Shown: positions 1 through 10,064 of the stretch, piece by piece
How positions within the stretch are numbered: position 1 is the stretch's first letter
Layout of the letters: each line of letters begins with the position of its first letter
DNA from: Paraburkholderia phenazinium
GTDB lineage: Bacteria; Pseudomonadota; Gammaproteobacteria; Burkholderiales; Burkholderiaceae
Direction of reading: 5' to 3'
DNA: 64,000 bases
Assembly (NCBI RefSeq): GCF_900100735.1
Contig: NZ_FNCJ01000002.1
Coordinates: forward strand, 372,001 to 436,000
The notes under the pieces: model-generated
What the model was told of the DNA's origin: nothing
What the model saw: the letters and a program-made list of their open reading frames with translations, nothing else
The model's database searches: none
Position numbers and translations under genes: made by a program

Positions 1-2292
1 GTCATGACCCGCCTCACGAGGTCCGATGCCGCCGACGAGGGGAACGCGTACCCGGATAGAGGTGCCGTTGCCTGGCGTGCTGGAGATGATGATCTCGCCG
101 CCGAGCATCAACACGCGCTCCTTCATTCCGACCAACCCAAAGGATTGCTTGCCGATCGTCAGAGGATCAAATCCGTTGCCGTCGTCGCGCACTTCCAGCT
201 GGCAATCGAAACCCTTCTGCTCCAGTGTGATGAATACCTGCTTGGCCTGCGCGTGTCGTGCAACATTGGTGAGAGCCTCCTGGACGATTCGGAACAGCGC
301 GATCGCCCGATCTTCGGCAATTGCCACATGTTCTTCCGGCACGCGCAGCCAGCAGGTCCTCTTGCCGTTACGCGAAAATTCGGCCGCGAGCCATTCCAGT
401 GCTGCAACGATGCCTGCGTCGAGAACCGCGGGACGCAATGAGGTGACGACATCCCGGACCACCTGCATCGTTTTGTCGGCAAGAGTCAGTATTTTCTGCA
501 CATGGGCGGCGAGCTCGGGATTGTCATGACCGAAGCGGATGCGCAGCGTCGACGTACCCATCCGTAGCGCCGTCAGTTGTTGGCCAAGTTCGTCGTGCAG
601 TTCGCGTGCGATTCGCTTGCGCTCTTCCTCGCGGGCCGTTTCGCGTTGCGACGCGAGTTCCCGCAGCAACTCGTACGATTCGCGCAGGCGCTGCTCGGCC
701 TCCTTGCGCTCGCTGATATCGCGCCAGACGGTCAACGCACTCTGAACGGTTCCGTGCGCGTCGGCTTCGGGTACCGCGTGGACATACCAGCACTGCGCCT
801 TGCCGTCGTTGGTCCAGGCGAGTTCGAATTTGGCCTCCACGCCGCTTGCCATGATCTTCTTCAGCTTTGCCCGGAAGCGCCGGGCTACTTCAGGCGTCGC
901 ACCGGCTATTCGTCCTGCCGCTTTGCCAAGCAGCTTCGCGGCCGTGACGCCGCTGACGCGCTCGAACTCCGGATTCACGTAAGTGCGCAGGCAGTTTCGA
1001 TCGTAGCGGATGATGGGGTCCGGGAAATTCTCCGTTAATGTGCGAAAGAGCTGCTCGCTTCTCTTTAGTTCGTCAATGTCGCGGCTGATCGCGAGCATGC
1101 TGGTGACCTTGCCGTCGGGCGCGAATTCAGGAACGATTCGCATGTGCCCCCAACGGACCCGGCCTGAGACGTCATGGAGCAGCACCTCCCCGGTTACTTC
1201 GCTACCTGTCTCGGCTACGCGCTGCAGCTGATCCATGTATTGCTGGGTATCGACAAACGACGACAGCTCGGTGGGCATTGTGCCGAGCACTTCGCTGGCG
1301 CGGCGGCCCATCAGCTTTAATAACGCCGGGTTGGCGTAGACGCGACGGTAGCTTAGATCGTAGCGGGCGATATAGTCCGGCGAATGCTCGACGACGGCCC
1401 GAAAGGCCTGTTCGCTCGCATGGAGCCGCTGCTCCGCTTCGCGACGCTCGGTAATATCGAGCCCGAGTGCAAGCGCCCCCACGATCTCGCCGTTCAACCC
1501 GCGCTCGGGCACGATGCGAATGTGATGATGGCGTGGCTCGCTGTCGCCCTCGCTCACGATCATGTCAAAATCGCACTCTATCCCGCTGTCGATCACCGCG
1601 GCTATGGACGCCTGATACTGCACGTATTGTGGATCGGACGTATGTTCCGTCGGCTTTTTGCCGATCAAGTCCTGCAAGTGTTTGCGTAGTGCTGCGGAGA
1701 GCCCGGAATTCGCGTACACGAGGCGGCATTGCCGGTCATAGCGGCAAATAATATGAAGCGTGTTTTCTGCTAGTCTCCTGAATTTTTCTTCGAGTTCCAT
1801 TTGCTCGGTTAGCAGTGCTTCGCTTCGGCTTTCTGCGCCGATGTCCCGCACGAGTGACAGGCAGTAGTCTTTGCCGCTGAATTCGACATGGCTGGTGCTA
1901 ACCTCGACAGGTATCAAGCTGCCGTCCTTACGACGGTGCCTGGCCTCGAACAGAAGGATAGCGGTCTCGCTTCGTTCATCGAGGGGATGGGGCTCCCTTT
2001 CGGTTGTCCAGTCTGGATCGATATCCGTTATTTGCAGTTGCAACAGTTCAGCCGCGCTGTATCCGAGCGATCGGCAGGACTCTTCGTTGACATAGACGAG
2101 ACGGCCATCTTCATCGCTCAGATAAGCGCTCTCGCGTACTCTATCGAGGACCAGGTTTCTCAGGTGCAGACCTTGCTCCTGTTCGACGAGTTGCCGCCGC
2201 AGATTGGCCACGTCCTCTCGCAAAGCGGCATTTTGCTTTGTCAGCTCTGTCAAAACGGCATCGGTCACCGAGTTGCTCGCGGATTCGTTCAT
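1..2292 (-). CDS. Multi-PAS sensor histidine kinase (partial, runs off left edge)
   Basis: Cytoplasmic two-component sensor kinase of the NarL/DegS (HisKA_3) class. Read from the minus strand, an N-terminal coiled-coil of about 35 residues is followed by four PAS-type units (about residues 45-530), a dimerisation/phosphoacceptor segment EEERKRIARELHDELGQQ with the phospho-acceptor His near residue 566, and a HATPase_c domain with DDGNGFD and the late GLVGMKERV and GNGTSIRV blocks. No membrane segment is seen, so it probably senses redox, oxygen or a small ligand through the PAS units. The frame is still open at base 1, so only a short C-terminal tail is missing. The ATG at 2292 has a weak ribosome site; an in-frame GTG a few codons upstream is possible. 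The response regulator at 3253 is the nearest partner candidate. Confidence 0.85.
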   Translation of the reverse strand, partial: MNESASNSVTDAVLTELTKQNAALREDVANLRRQLVEQEQGLHLRNLVLDRVRESAYLSDEDGRLVYVNEESCRSLGYSAAELLQLQITDIDPDWTTEREPHPLDERSETAILLFEARHRRKDGSLIPVEVSTSHVEFSGKDYCLSLVRDIGAESRSEALLTEQMELEEKFRRLAENTLHIICRYDRQCRLVYANSGLSAALRKHLQDLIGKKPTEHTSDPQYVQYQASIAAVIDSGIECDFDMIVSEGDSEPRHHHIRIVPERGLNGEIVGALALGLDITERREAEQRLHASEQAFRAVVEHSPDYIARYDLSYRRVYANPALLKLMGRRASEVLGTMPTELSSFVDTQQYMDQLQRVAETGSEVTGEVLLHDVSGRVRWGHMRIVPEFAPDGKVTSMLAISRDIDELKRSEQLFRTLTENFPDPIIRYDRNCLRTYVNPEFERVSGVTAAKLLGKAAGRIAGATPEVARRFRAKLKKIMASGVEAKFELAWTNDGKAQCWYVHAVPEADAHGTVQSALTVWRDISERKEAEQRLRESYELLRELASQRETAREEERKRIARELHDELGQQLTALRMGTSTLRIRFGHDNPELAAHVQKILTLADKTMQVVRDVVTSLRPAVLDAGIVAALEWLAAEFSRNGKRTCWLRVPEEHVAIAEDRAIALFRIVQEALTNVARHAQAKQVFITLEQKGFDCQLEVRDDGNGFDPLTIGKQSFGLVGMKERVLMLGGEIIISSTPGNGTSIRVRVPLVGGIGPREAGHD

Positions 2293-2618
2293 ACGCTGCC
2301 TGCTGAACCCATCCAGGATGGCGTCGAGTTGCACCTTCAGGTGGGTATTCGGATAGAGGGGCTAGTGGCTGTCTTTCACCTGTCTTGCAGTTCGACGAGG
2401 TCTCCGGCCGGGTTATTCCGGACCTCACCCTTATGATAGGGTGAGTCTGAGCTCCCGTCTTCCTGACGTTTTCGGTGGCATATTCCGTCGCAATCGCGAT
2501 CTGCGAAGCCAACTCCCTTGGGGGGGTAGGGATTTCCTTACGCTCTCTTCAGTGTCCATCTCGTGGAATTTCCGTGCTTCCTGACTGTGTCGAGCAGGCC
2601 ACCAGCCTAGTATCAGTC

Positions 2619-2984
2619 ATGGAAAATCTATCGCGGGTGCCACCCATGATCCCTCACCTGTCCGAACGTGAAAATGCGGTGGAGCGTATCAACTCGGTTT
2701 GCATGCGCCTGTTCGATTTGTGGTGCGAGCATCGCAGCGTGACACCGCTCACGTACCTGCTGCATTGCTGGCCGCTGATGGACAGCCAGCCTGCATCGAT
2801 CCGGCGGCTCCGCGAGACGCTATCGGAACTGCGCAAGACTCACCTCGAAACGATCAGCGCCGAGGCGATGCAGGAGTTGTTCGAGCTTGCGGACTGTGCG
2901 GACGAGATTCTGTTTCAGGCATCAGTGCCAGAACGTGGCGCGCGAGCGATTGACAGGCAATCCGTGCGGGCGGTTTCCGCGTAA
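2619..2984 (+). CDS. Hypothetical 121-residue helical protein
   Basis: Small soluble protein with no signal peptide or membrane segment. I do not recognise the family. The sequence looks alpha-helical, with a conserved-looking stretch around HCWPLMDSQPASIRRLRETL and an acidic C-terminal helix. The ATG at 2619 (MENLSRVPP) is chosen because upstream codons look like leader sequence. It lies divergently from the multi-PAS kinase and 270 bases ahead of the response regulator on the same strand, so it may be an accessory of that signalling system. That is inference from position only. Confidence 0.5.
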   Translation: MENLSRVPPMIPHLSERENAVERINSVCMRLFDLWCEHRSVTPLTYLLHCWPLMDSQPASIRRLRETLSELRKTHLETISAEAMQELFELADCADEILFQASVPERGARAIDRQSVRAVSA

Positions 2985-3252
2985 GGCAGATGTCCCGGCT
3001 CGGATCAGGGTGGTTTGCGTTCCGGCGCGGACCAGGCCGGTCAAAGTGGGTAAAAGCGGACTGCGTATTCGATAATGGCCACGCAGTCCCTCGGGCGTCG
3101 CAGTGGCGCCATGGCGAACTATCGGTAGACCGCGATTCGCCAACGAGTGCAGAATAGGAAAAACGAGAGTTACGGCACTCAAGGGAATAGGGCGCTCCCG
3201 GCAGGGGTCTCGCGCTTTCCATTCACATTCCGCCCCTTGGCGGATCATATTC

Positions 3253-3885
3253 ATGATCAAAATACTGATTGCGGACGACCATGCGATTGTGCGCGGGGGC
3301 TTGAAACAGATCATCGCAACCACAGCCGATATCGTCGTGACCGGGGAAGCAGCGCAAGGGTCAGAGGTGGTTGACAAGGTACGTAACTGCGACATCGACC
3401 TCTTGCTGCTGGACATGACGATGCCTGGCATCAGCGGCGTCGACCTGATCAGGCGAGTGCGTGCCGAGCAACCTGCGTTGCCGGTGCTGGTGCTAAGTAT
3501 CCACAATGAGGCCCAGGTCGTGTCGCGCGCGTTGCGCGCGGGTGCGACTGGCTACGTCACTAAAGACAGCGATCCCGAGGTGCTGCTGGCTGCGATCCGC
3601 AAGCTGGCTGCGGGCGGCCGCTTCATTGACCCGAAGCTGGTCGACGCGATTGTCTTCGAGACGCACTCGGGCGACGCGCCGCCGCACGAGGTGCTGTCCG
3701 ACCGCGAATTTCAGGTGCTGCAGATGTTGGCGTCGGGCAAGAGTATCAACGATATCGCCGAGACGCTCGCGCTCAGCGCGAAGACCATCAGCACGCACAA
3801 GATGCGGCTCATGCAAAAGCTGGGTCTAGGCAACAATGCAGAACTGATCCGCTACGCGATCAGACACGGTCTCGCCGCGGAATGA
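3253..3885 (+). CDS. NarL/FixJ-family response regulator
   Basis: DNA-binding response regulator of 210 residues. The receiver domain (residues 1-120) shows the acidic pair D8-D9, the phosphoacceptor D54 in LLLLDMTMPG, the switch S82 and K104 in GYVTKD. A LuxR-type helix-turn-helix (about residues 145-205) carries LSDREFQVLQMLASGKS and AKTISTHKMRLMQKL. The start is the ATG of MIKILIADDH; an in-frame extension to 3103 is not receiver-like. The partner is expected to be a HisKA_3 kinase, and two lie close by (1-2292 and 4325-6148). Both could feed this one regulator. Confidence 0.93.
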   Translation: MIKILIADDHAIVRGGLKQIIATTADIVVTGEAAQGSEVVDKVRNCDIDLLLLDMTMPGISGVDLIRRVRAEQPALPVLVLSIHNEAQVVSRALRAGATGYVTKDSDPEVLLAAIRKLAAGGRFIDPKLVDAIVFETHSGDAPPHEVLSDREFQVLQMLASGKSINDIAETLALSAKTISTHKMRLMQKLGLGNNAELIRYAIRHGLAAE

Positions 3886-3893
3886 GCGGGACA

Positions 3894-3911
3894 CCTCCGG
3901 TTCGCCGGGGG
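3894..3911 (+). terminator. Hairpin after the response regulator
   Basis: A seven-pair stem (cctccgg/ccggggg, one G-T pair) with a TTCG tetraloop starts 9 bases after the response regulator stop codon. There is only a short T tract after it, so it is a probable but weak intrinsic terminator. Confidence 0.5.
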
Positions 3912-4057
3912 GCGTTTGGGAAGAACGTCTCCCGTCAGGATCGTTCAGGAAATTCCGAACTGGGAATCAGCTCATCCTGACTGAACTATCCGCAGCTCCC
4001 GATGGAGGCGCATTAATGAACGCCCTACGATGCGTTCATGGGCACCTCGGAGGGGCT

Positions 4058-4306
4058 ATGGTTGCGCCGCAGAATTCATTGCGCGGACTGGTCGACAAAT
4101 GGATGGGGGCGGCCGGTCCGCAGTCGGTACGGGTGTTGCGTACGCAGCGATCCAGCTCCGGCAGGATCTGTCGTGTCTGCATCGAGGCACGAAGTTCGAG
4201 TGGCCTGGTCGTCCTGTTCTTCTTCCGCCACGACGATGGCAACTGGCATGTGTTTCCGCCCGCGAGCCGCGGGCCTGCGATGAATATTGGCCGGCGGGCC
4301 GCCTGA
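4058..4306 (+). CDS. Small conserved hypothetical protein (82 aa)
   Basis: Short soluble protein with an Arg-rich middle and a C-terminal block LVVLFFFRHDDGNWHVFPPA that resembles small Burkholderia hypotheticals I have seen; I cannot name a function. The ATG at 4058 is chosen because GGAGG sits about 6 bases upstream. An in-frame ATG at 4016 lacks such a site. It is convergent with the sensor kinase at 4325-6148. No signal peptide or membrane segment is visible. Confidence 0.55.
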   Translation: MVAPQNSLRGLVDKWMGAAGPQSVRVLRTQRSSSGRICRVCIEARSSSGLVVLFFFRHDDGNWHVFPPASRGPAMNIGRRAA

Positions 4307-4324
4307 TCGCACGACGCGCGACAA

Positions 4325-6148
4325 TCAGCATGAGGTAGCGATTGATGTCGCGCCCACAGAGAGACGGATGACGCACCCGGCTTCCGTGGTGCTTTCGAAA
4401 CGCAGGTTGGCGTCGATCAATCGCGCGCGTTCGGTCATTCCCAGCAGGCCATATGAGTAGCCTTCGCGCGCGGCCGCTACGTCAAAGCCACGTCCGTCGT
4501 CGCGGATCGTCAGCTCGATACCCCGTTCGTTGTGGCACAGCGTCACGTCGACGCGGGACGCGTTGGCATGACGGGCGACGTTGGTCAACGATTCCTGCGC
4601 GATGCGAAAGATCGCCGTTGCCGATGCGTCGGGGAGGCGCGGTTCAGGACCTTCGAGATGGAAGTGGCAGGGAATCTGCGCATAGCGCGTGAAATCGTGG
4701 GCAAGCCACTCGAGCGCCGAGGCGAGGCCGAAATTGAGCGCGGCCGGACGCAGGTGGCTGGCCACACCGCGCACAATCTCGATGGTTTTCTCGACTAGTT
4801 CGCGCATGCCGTTGGCCTTGTGAAGCGCAGCTGAATCGTCCACAAGGTGCATGCGGAGCAACGAGACGTCCATTTTCAAGGCGGTCAGCAACTGCCCAAG
4901 GTCGTCGTGGATCTCCATCGCAATGCGTTTGCGCTCCTCCTCGCGAATGGCCTCCAGATGCGCGGAAAGTTGCCGCAAGCGCTCGCGTGAAGCCAGCAAT
5001 TCGGCCTCGGTGCGCTTGCGCTCGGCCACTTCGCGTTCGAGCTGGGCGCTGTGCCGCCGCAGGTTTTCCACCACCCGTTTGCGGGCGGTCACGTCGGTCA
5101 TCAGGCCTTCCAGCAAGGGCGCGTAGTTACCGTCGACATTGACGCCGCGGGCGTTCAGTTCCACCCAGATCGGGACGCCGTCCAGACGGGTCAAGCGCAG
5201 CTCGACACCAACAATCTCGCCCTTGGCGCGCAGTATGTCGAACAGCTCCGCGGTTTGTTCCGGTGCAAACGGATGTTCGTAGGAGGCCGCTGCGCCCGCC
5301 GCGATCAGCTCAGCCGGGTCCGGATAGCCGAGCAGGTGCGCCATGGCGGGGTTGGCTTCGGTGAGCCTGCCGCAGCGATCGAGCAGGAAGATGCCTTCCA
5401 GCGCGTTTTCGACAATGCTGCGGTACTTTCTTTCGTTTTCGCGCAAAGACGTGGTGGATTGGTGCAGCCGGTCCGCCATCGAGTTCACGCGCAGGGCGAG
5501 CCGCCCCAGTTCGTCACCGGACTCCACGACGCAGCGTGCGTGAAGGTCACCGCCGGCGATCCGGTCGACCATTTCCTCAAGACGATTGATCGGACCGCGC
5601 ACCATGCGCTTGAGCAGGACGAAAGTGACGAGATAGAGCGCCGCTACGATGGCGGCCACTGTCCAGAGGATGGCCCGGCGCGCGGCGCTGATGGATTGCT
5701 CGGCCACGGCGCGCGTGAAGACCACCCGGACCTCGCCAATCTTTTCACGCGGCGCGTCGCCCGGCGGGGTGTATTCGATTGGGCGCACACGAACCACGTT
5801 ATCGTTGCTGCCGTCCGGGTGCGGTCCCTTGACTGAGGACACGGTGCCGTAATTCGTCGCCGTGACCGTGTATTCGACGACCTCGGGGTTGGGGGCGAGC
5901 GCAGCGAGCTGTTCGTCGATCGCTGTCCGATCAACATTCCACAGCGGCTGCGCCAGCGAATGACTGAGCAGATCCGCGATCCGCGAGGCACGTTGCTCCA
6001 GTGCGCTCAAGCGGCGTTCGCGTTCGTGCTCGGCCACGACATAGGCCGAACTGCTGGCAACCACCGCGACGAGAAGGGCAAGCGCCAGCATCAGCTTGGC
6101 GTGCAGGCTCAGCGAGCGCAGCGCATGGCGCGGCGAAAAGTGCATCAC
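4325..6148 (-). CDS. Membrane sensor histidine kinase (HAMP-PAS-HisKA_3)
   Basis: Inner-membrane two-component kinase of about 607 residues. Membrane segments at about 16-38 and 158-180 bracket a periplasmic sensor loop. These are followed by HAMP (about 180-232), one PAS domain (240-355), a coiled coil, the HisKA_3 helix EEERKRIAMEIHDDLGQLL with phospho-His near residue 414, and a HATPase domain with RDDGRGFD and YGLLGMTERARLI. The start is GTG at 6148 or ATG at 6145; both overlap the stop of the upstream binding-protein gene (GTGATG), implying translational coupling. The periplasmic loop probably reads the ligand state of that binding protein. It has no response regulator of its own in the operon; the regulator at 3253 is the nearest candidate. 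Confidence 0.9.
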   Translation of the reverse strand: MMHFSPRHALRSLSLHAKLMLALALLVAVVASSSAYVVAEHERERRLSALEQRASRIADLLSHSLAQPLWNVDRTAIDEQLAALAPNPEVVEYTVTATNYGTVSSVKGPHPDGSNDNVVRVRPIEYTPPGDAPREKIGEVRVVFTRAVAEQSISAARRAILWTVAAIVAALYLVTFVLLKRMVRGPINRLEEMVDRIAGGDLHARCVVESGDELGRLALRVNSMADRLHQSTTSLRENERKYRSIVENALEGIFLLDRCGRLTEANPAMAHLLGYPDPAELIAAGAAASYEHPFAPEQTAELFDILRAKGEIVGVELRLTRLDGVPIWVELNARGVNVDGNYAPLLEGLMTDVTARKRVVENLRRHSAQLEREVAERKRTEAELLASRERLRQLSAHLEAIREEERKRIAMEIHDDLGQLLTALKMDVSLLRMHLVDDSAALHKANGMRELVEKTIEIVRGVASHLRPAALNFGLASALEWLAHDFTRYAQIPCHFHLEGPEPRLPDASATAIFRIAQESLTNVARHANASRVDVTLCHNERGIELTIRDDGRGFDVAAAREGYSYGLLGMTERARLIDANLRFESTTEAGCVIRLSVGATSIATSC

Positions 6149-7266
6149 GAAAGTGTCGGGACGGTGTTCAGGAGCCGTTGTAGAGCGAAGTCGTACGGAC
6201 CAGAACGAGGATACAGGTATTTTGAGTAGAGACCGAAGTTCAGCGACTCCCCATGCGCGAACACGGCGTCATAGTATTGGGCGGCGTTCTCGCGGTGGAT
6301 CACACGCAGGTAGTCGAGCTTCTGGCGCACGCCGCCGGATGCGGCAAAGTCCCTGCCGTGATGGTAGTCGTACAGCAGAACCATCGCCCACGCTCCCATG
6401 AAATAGTCGCCTGCCACCATGGCAGCCAGACCGCCATTGGCGACACTAAGCAGGGCCTCCTGCAACGCCCCCATGCCGCCCACCAGAACGTGCGCATGAC
6501 GCTCGGCGACTGCGCTCAGGGCACCCAGCGCCATCGCGTCGTTCGCGGCCCAGATCACGTTGGCTTGTGGGTAGCGCGCCAGCAGCACGCGTGCCTTTTG
6601 TGCGCTATCGGCATAGCTCCAGTCGCCGAACACCAGTTGACACGCGTGCCCATCCGGAACCTGCGACAGGAATCTCTCGACGCCCTGGGCACGCTCGAGC
6701 GACACCGGCGTATTCGGATCCCCCGTGATGCCGATCACCTGCGCGCCACCCGGGCTTACGCGCTGATATAGGTATTGCATCAGGCGCTCCCCGGCTTGGG
6801 CGGCATTGGCTGTTGCCGTGCCGATCCAGTTGCGGATGCCTTCCCGTTCGTTGCCGATCTCGCGACGCTGACCCGGAGTGAGGTCGTTGTGGATCAGCAG
6901 GACCTTGGCGGGCGAACGCGCCAGCGTCGTCAGCATGTGATCGGCGACCATCTTCTCGTTGACGATCACCACGTAGTCGGGCGCGTCGGTGCGCTCTGCG
7001 ACTTCCTTTGCCTGACGCATCATCAACAGGTGGTCGCGTTCGGCGTACAGGACCTCCAGTTGCATGCCGAAGATTCTGGCCGCCACCCGCATGAATTGCG
7101 AAACCAGTTGCCAGTGCTGTCCTGTCCCGCGTTCGATGGCCTCGCCAGGATTGAGGAAGACGACGCGCGGCGCGGAGCTGGATGCGAAAGCGGGGCGTGT
7201 CATGCACAGCAGGCCAGCATGAGTCAGGGCGACTAGCGCTGCTCTACGATTTAGGGGCTTGACCAC
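6145..7266 (-). CDS. Periplasmic type I (ribose-like) binding protein, sensor partner
   Basis: Exported substrate-binding protein of the sugar-binding Peripla_BP type I class, with a signal peptide ending near RPAFAS. Typical features are the early VVFLNPGE strand, VLLIHNDLTPGQR, GGAQVIGITGDPNTPVSLERA and VIWAANDAMALGAL. No ABC permease or ATPase is adjacent. The gene overlaps the HAMP kinase downstream, so I infer a ligand-sensing role rather than transport, as in other binding protein/kinase pairs. The start GTG at 7266 has GGAGA 5 bases upstream and gives a clean signal peptide; the ATG at 7308 is an alternative that adds 14 residues. Confidence 0.8.
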   Translation of the reverse strand: MVKPLNRRAALVALTHAGLLCMTRPAFASSSAPRVVFLNPGEAIERGTGQHWQLVSQFMRVAARIFGMQLEVLYAERDHLLMMRQAKEVAERTDAPDYVVIVNEKMVADHMLTTLARSPAKVLLIHNDLTPGQRREIGNEREGIRNWIGTATANAAQAGERLMQYLYQRVSPGGAQVIGITGDPNTPVSLERAQGVERFLSQVPDGHACQLVFGDWSYADSAQKARVLLARYPQANVIWAANDAMALGALSAVAERHAHVLVGGMGALQEALLSVANGGLAAMVAGDYFMGAWAMVLLYDYHHGRDFAASGGVRQKLDYLRVIHRENAAQYYDAVFAHGESLNFGLYSKYLYPRSGPYDFALQRLLNTVPTLS

Positions 7267-7498
7267 TTCGTCTCCATCTTTATACGCTCGATGACGTAAT
7301 GCGGTCATGTTCCGTTTTAACTGTGACGCGCGTCAGTTGATTTTACGTGTTGCGTCACTGGCGCCAATATTCGCGCTATGTTGGAGACGTGTCCGCTCTA
7401 TGACAAAACCGGGGCATCGGGTCTGAGCAGACTCGAGCGATTGGCCGGTGGCGCCACTCAAGCGGCAATGATCGGACGAATCGCTGCACCCTTGTGGC

Positions 7499-9421
7499 CT
7501 AAGCAACGGTTAGCGGCTGCTCAAGGAAACGCATGGCTTCGTCTGCCGGGATTGGCCGGGAGTACAGATATCCTTGAACCGCCTCGCATCCAAGTGTCTT
7601 GAGAATGGCCAGTTCGTCTCTGCTCTCTACACCTTCAACAATACAATCGATGCTCATGTCCCGACTGAGCGCGAGAAGCGACTTGACGATTTTGTAGCTC
7701 GCGGGATTTTTGTTTATATCCATGACAAAACTGCGATCGACTTTTATTTTGGTGAGCGGCAGCGCATGGAGGTGCGTGAGGCTCGAGAATCCGGTTCCAA
7801 AATCGTCCAGAGAAATGCCGCATCCGAGTGATCGCAACGTTTCCGTGGCGCTACGCACTTGCGGGAAATCACGAATCAAGGCGGTTTCGGTGACCTCCAG
7901 ATCGAGGCGTGTGGGATCGAAGCCGCTCTTGCCGATCTCCCCAATTATCTCGAGGACGCTATCGGGCGAGCTGAGATCGTGAGCGGACAGGTTAAACGCG
8001 AGACGGATATCGCTGGGCCAAAGTAATGCATGCGCAAGCGCCTTTTTCAACAGCATCCGGGTGATCGCTTCGATCCTCCCCGTTCGTTCGGCAATGGGAA
8101 TGAACTGTGCAGGTGAGACTGAACCCAAGGTCGGGCTGAACCAGCGAGCCAGGGCCTCAAATCCGATCGTTTCTCGATTCGAGACATTGATGATCGGTTG
8201 AAACACTACCGTTAGTTCATCTTCAAGGTTCGCGTGTTGAAGCGCCTGTTCGATTTTCGCGTCGGCTCGAATCCTGGCATCATGATCGATAGAGAAAAGC
8301 GTCACCTTGCCACGGCTCGTGCGCTTTCCGTAATAGAGGGCATAGTCGGCATTGGCAAACAATTGCACCGTGTCGCTTGCCATGTCGGGATAGACCGAGA
8401 AGCCAATCGATCCACCGATTTGCAGCGTCGTCTCTCCTGGCGAGGCGGCGGTTCGTAGCGCGGAACAGATAAATTCTCCAGCCGCCAGGAGTTCAGCCGT
8501 ATCACCGAAGTCTGAAGCCACAATCGAAAATTCATCCCCACCGAGCCTTGCAACATAGTAGTTCGTCGGGCAGACGTCTTTCAGGCGCGCTCCAATTGTC
8601 TGAAGCAGCTTGTCGCCGGTTGCATGGCCATAGATGTCGTTGACGGCTTTGAAGCCATCCAGGTCAATGATGCCGACGGCAAGACGCGTTCCGTCGGATT
8701 TCGCTTTCGCATAGGCGTTGTCAAGGTAGGAAAAAAACGCACGGCGGTTGGCCAACCCGGTCAGGCTGTCAATATTTGCAAGCCGGAAGTTTTCCGCGCG
8801 TGCACTCACCATGCCGGTAAAGTCGCGATAATGCACCAGCAGTATGGTAAGCATCGCTGCGGAGACCAGCGCGGTGTTGATGGCGATGGCGACGAAAACC
8901 GAGTTGCCGGAGAGGGAAAAGAAAATGACAAACGAGCCGTTGACGATGAAAGCAACCGTAAAAGCGGCCGGCCGCAAATGCATCAGGCAGAAAATCACAC
9001 CGATGACCGTAATCGCCATATAAAAGGCGACATGCGTCTTTTCGTAGGCGTCGCCGTAGGGGAACAGCGCGAGTGCCCACAGCGTGAAGGCGACGGCAAT
9101 GATGCCGGAGAGCCGTTGGGTGCGGGAGAGCGCCTGTAGCGCAACATCCCGGGTTGCTTCCCGCTTCGAACGACGCAGCCAACCGACAACGCGGATGAAC
9201 GAAAGCACGGTCATGACGACCGGTATGTCGATTGTCAGCCACCGCGGCGCCACGCGCATGTGAGTGGTCGCGAGGCCCCATGTGTTGATCATCAGGACCA
9301 CATACATGAGGGGCATCTGAAACGTGAAGGCTCGATACTGAGCGATCAGTAGATCCGGATTGTGTTTCGGGATAACTGCAATCTCTTTGGCAGCTTTCAA
9401 GAATTTCTTGAACTGCAACAT
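7499..9421 (-). CDS. Membrane GGDEF-EAL cyclic-di-GMP protein
   Basis: Bifunctional c-di-GMP turnover protein of 640 residues. An N-terminal region (about 35-200) holds roughly six membrane segments of a type I cannot name. The GGDEF domain (about 215-375) has an intact ARLGGDEFSI at residues 294-298. No RxxD inhibitory site lies at the usual spacing. The EAL domain (about 395-635) keeps the signature E422-A423-L424 in FEALARW, DLEVTET, DDFGTGFSSL and IKVDRSFV. Both catalytic halves look active, so net activity cannot be told from sequence. It is a single gene, transcribed toward the binding-protein/kinase pair with a 190-base gap. Confidence 0.92.
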   Translation of the reverse strand: MLQFKKFLKAAKEIAVIPKHNPDLLIAQYRAFTFQMPLMYVVLMINTWGLATTHMRVAPRWLTIDIPVVMTVLSFIRVVGWLRRSKREATRDVALQALSRTQRLSGIIAVAFTLWALALFPYGDAYEKTHVAFYMAITVIGVIFCLMHLRPAAFTVAFIVNGSFVIFFSLSGNSVFVAIAINTALVSAAMLTILLVHYRDFTGMVSARAENFRLANIDSLTGLANRRAFFSYLDNAYAKAKSDGTRLAVGIIDLDGFKAVNDIYGHATGDKLLQTIGARLKDVCPTNYYVARLGGDEFSIVASDFGDTAELLAAGEFICSALRTAASPGETTLQIGGSIGFSVYPDMASDTVQLFANADYALYYGKRTSRGKVTLFSIDHDARIRADAKIEQALQHANLEDELTVVFQPIINVSNRETIGFEALARWFSPTLGSVSPAQFIPIAERTGRIEAITRMLLKKALAHALLWPSDIRLAFNLSAHDLSSPDSVLEIIGEIGKSGFDPTRLDLEVTETALIRDFPQVRSATETLRSLGCGISLDDFGTGFSSLTHLHALPLTKIKVDRSFVMDINKNPASYKIVKSLLALSRDMSIDCIVEGVESRDELAILKTLGCEAVQGYLYSRPIPADEAMRFLEQPLTVA

Positions 9422-10064
9422 TACGCATCCTCGTGATCTGTCGCTAACGAGTCCAATCGCCCATACATCGGTATACGGCGACGCGCTTCGATCTCTTTAG
9501 TCTGATTGGGGTAGGGATTCCCTGAAATCGTCGTGAGGACTGGTTGGGCAGGGCGCGGCCAGGGAGTTCCTTGCATGGAATTCGGCATCGGCCTAACGCA
9601 CGGGCGCGCGTCACGTTAGGCATTTCCTGACACAAAAATCAGCAAGAGTCCCGAGAAATTTTCCCGTTACCCGACTTCGACCAAAATTATCGCGCGCTTA
9701 GGATCGACCTATCCGCAATGTTTCGTGAAGGCGATGCCTCCTCGCTGAACTTGCTGGAGAACGGGGCTCAAGATCCCCGAGTAAGCGGAAAGGGCAAAGC
9801 GAGGGGCTTCCAGTTCTCACACCCAGCCATGCTGATGTTGAGGTGCTGGGTACGCTTCCCGCAAACATACTCCACACGCGAGCGAGACCAGCTTGCGCGC
9901 ATCGACACCATGAGTATTCGCGCCGGCTCAGTGCCAGCGTGAGCCTGCTTCATGCCGCCGAACAGCGCAGAAACACTGGGTGATCTGGGCGTGCCGCATG
10001 GATCCGTCGTGACGAGTTCGTGACGTTCCAGCGGTGTATCGCGTATGGTGATGTGGAGAAGTAC
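9422..10064. other. Intergenic region, no supported gene
   Basis: Divergent gap between the GGDEF-EAL gene and the DUF4096 gene. Short open frames (for example 9718-9942) have no ribosome site or recognisable protein. The stretch near 9640-9700 is relatively AT-rich and may hold promoters for both genes. No strong repeat was seen. Confidence 0.4.

Noticed and set aside
9718..9953. Short overlapping frames in the gap before the first DUF4096 gene
   Set aside because: No ribosome site and no recognisable protein on either strand; both are typical chance frames of GC-rich DNA.
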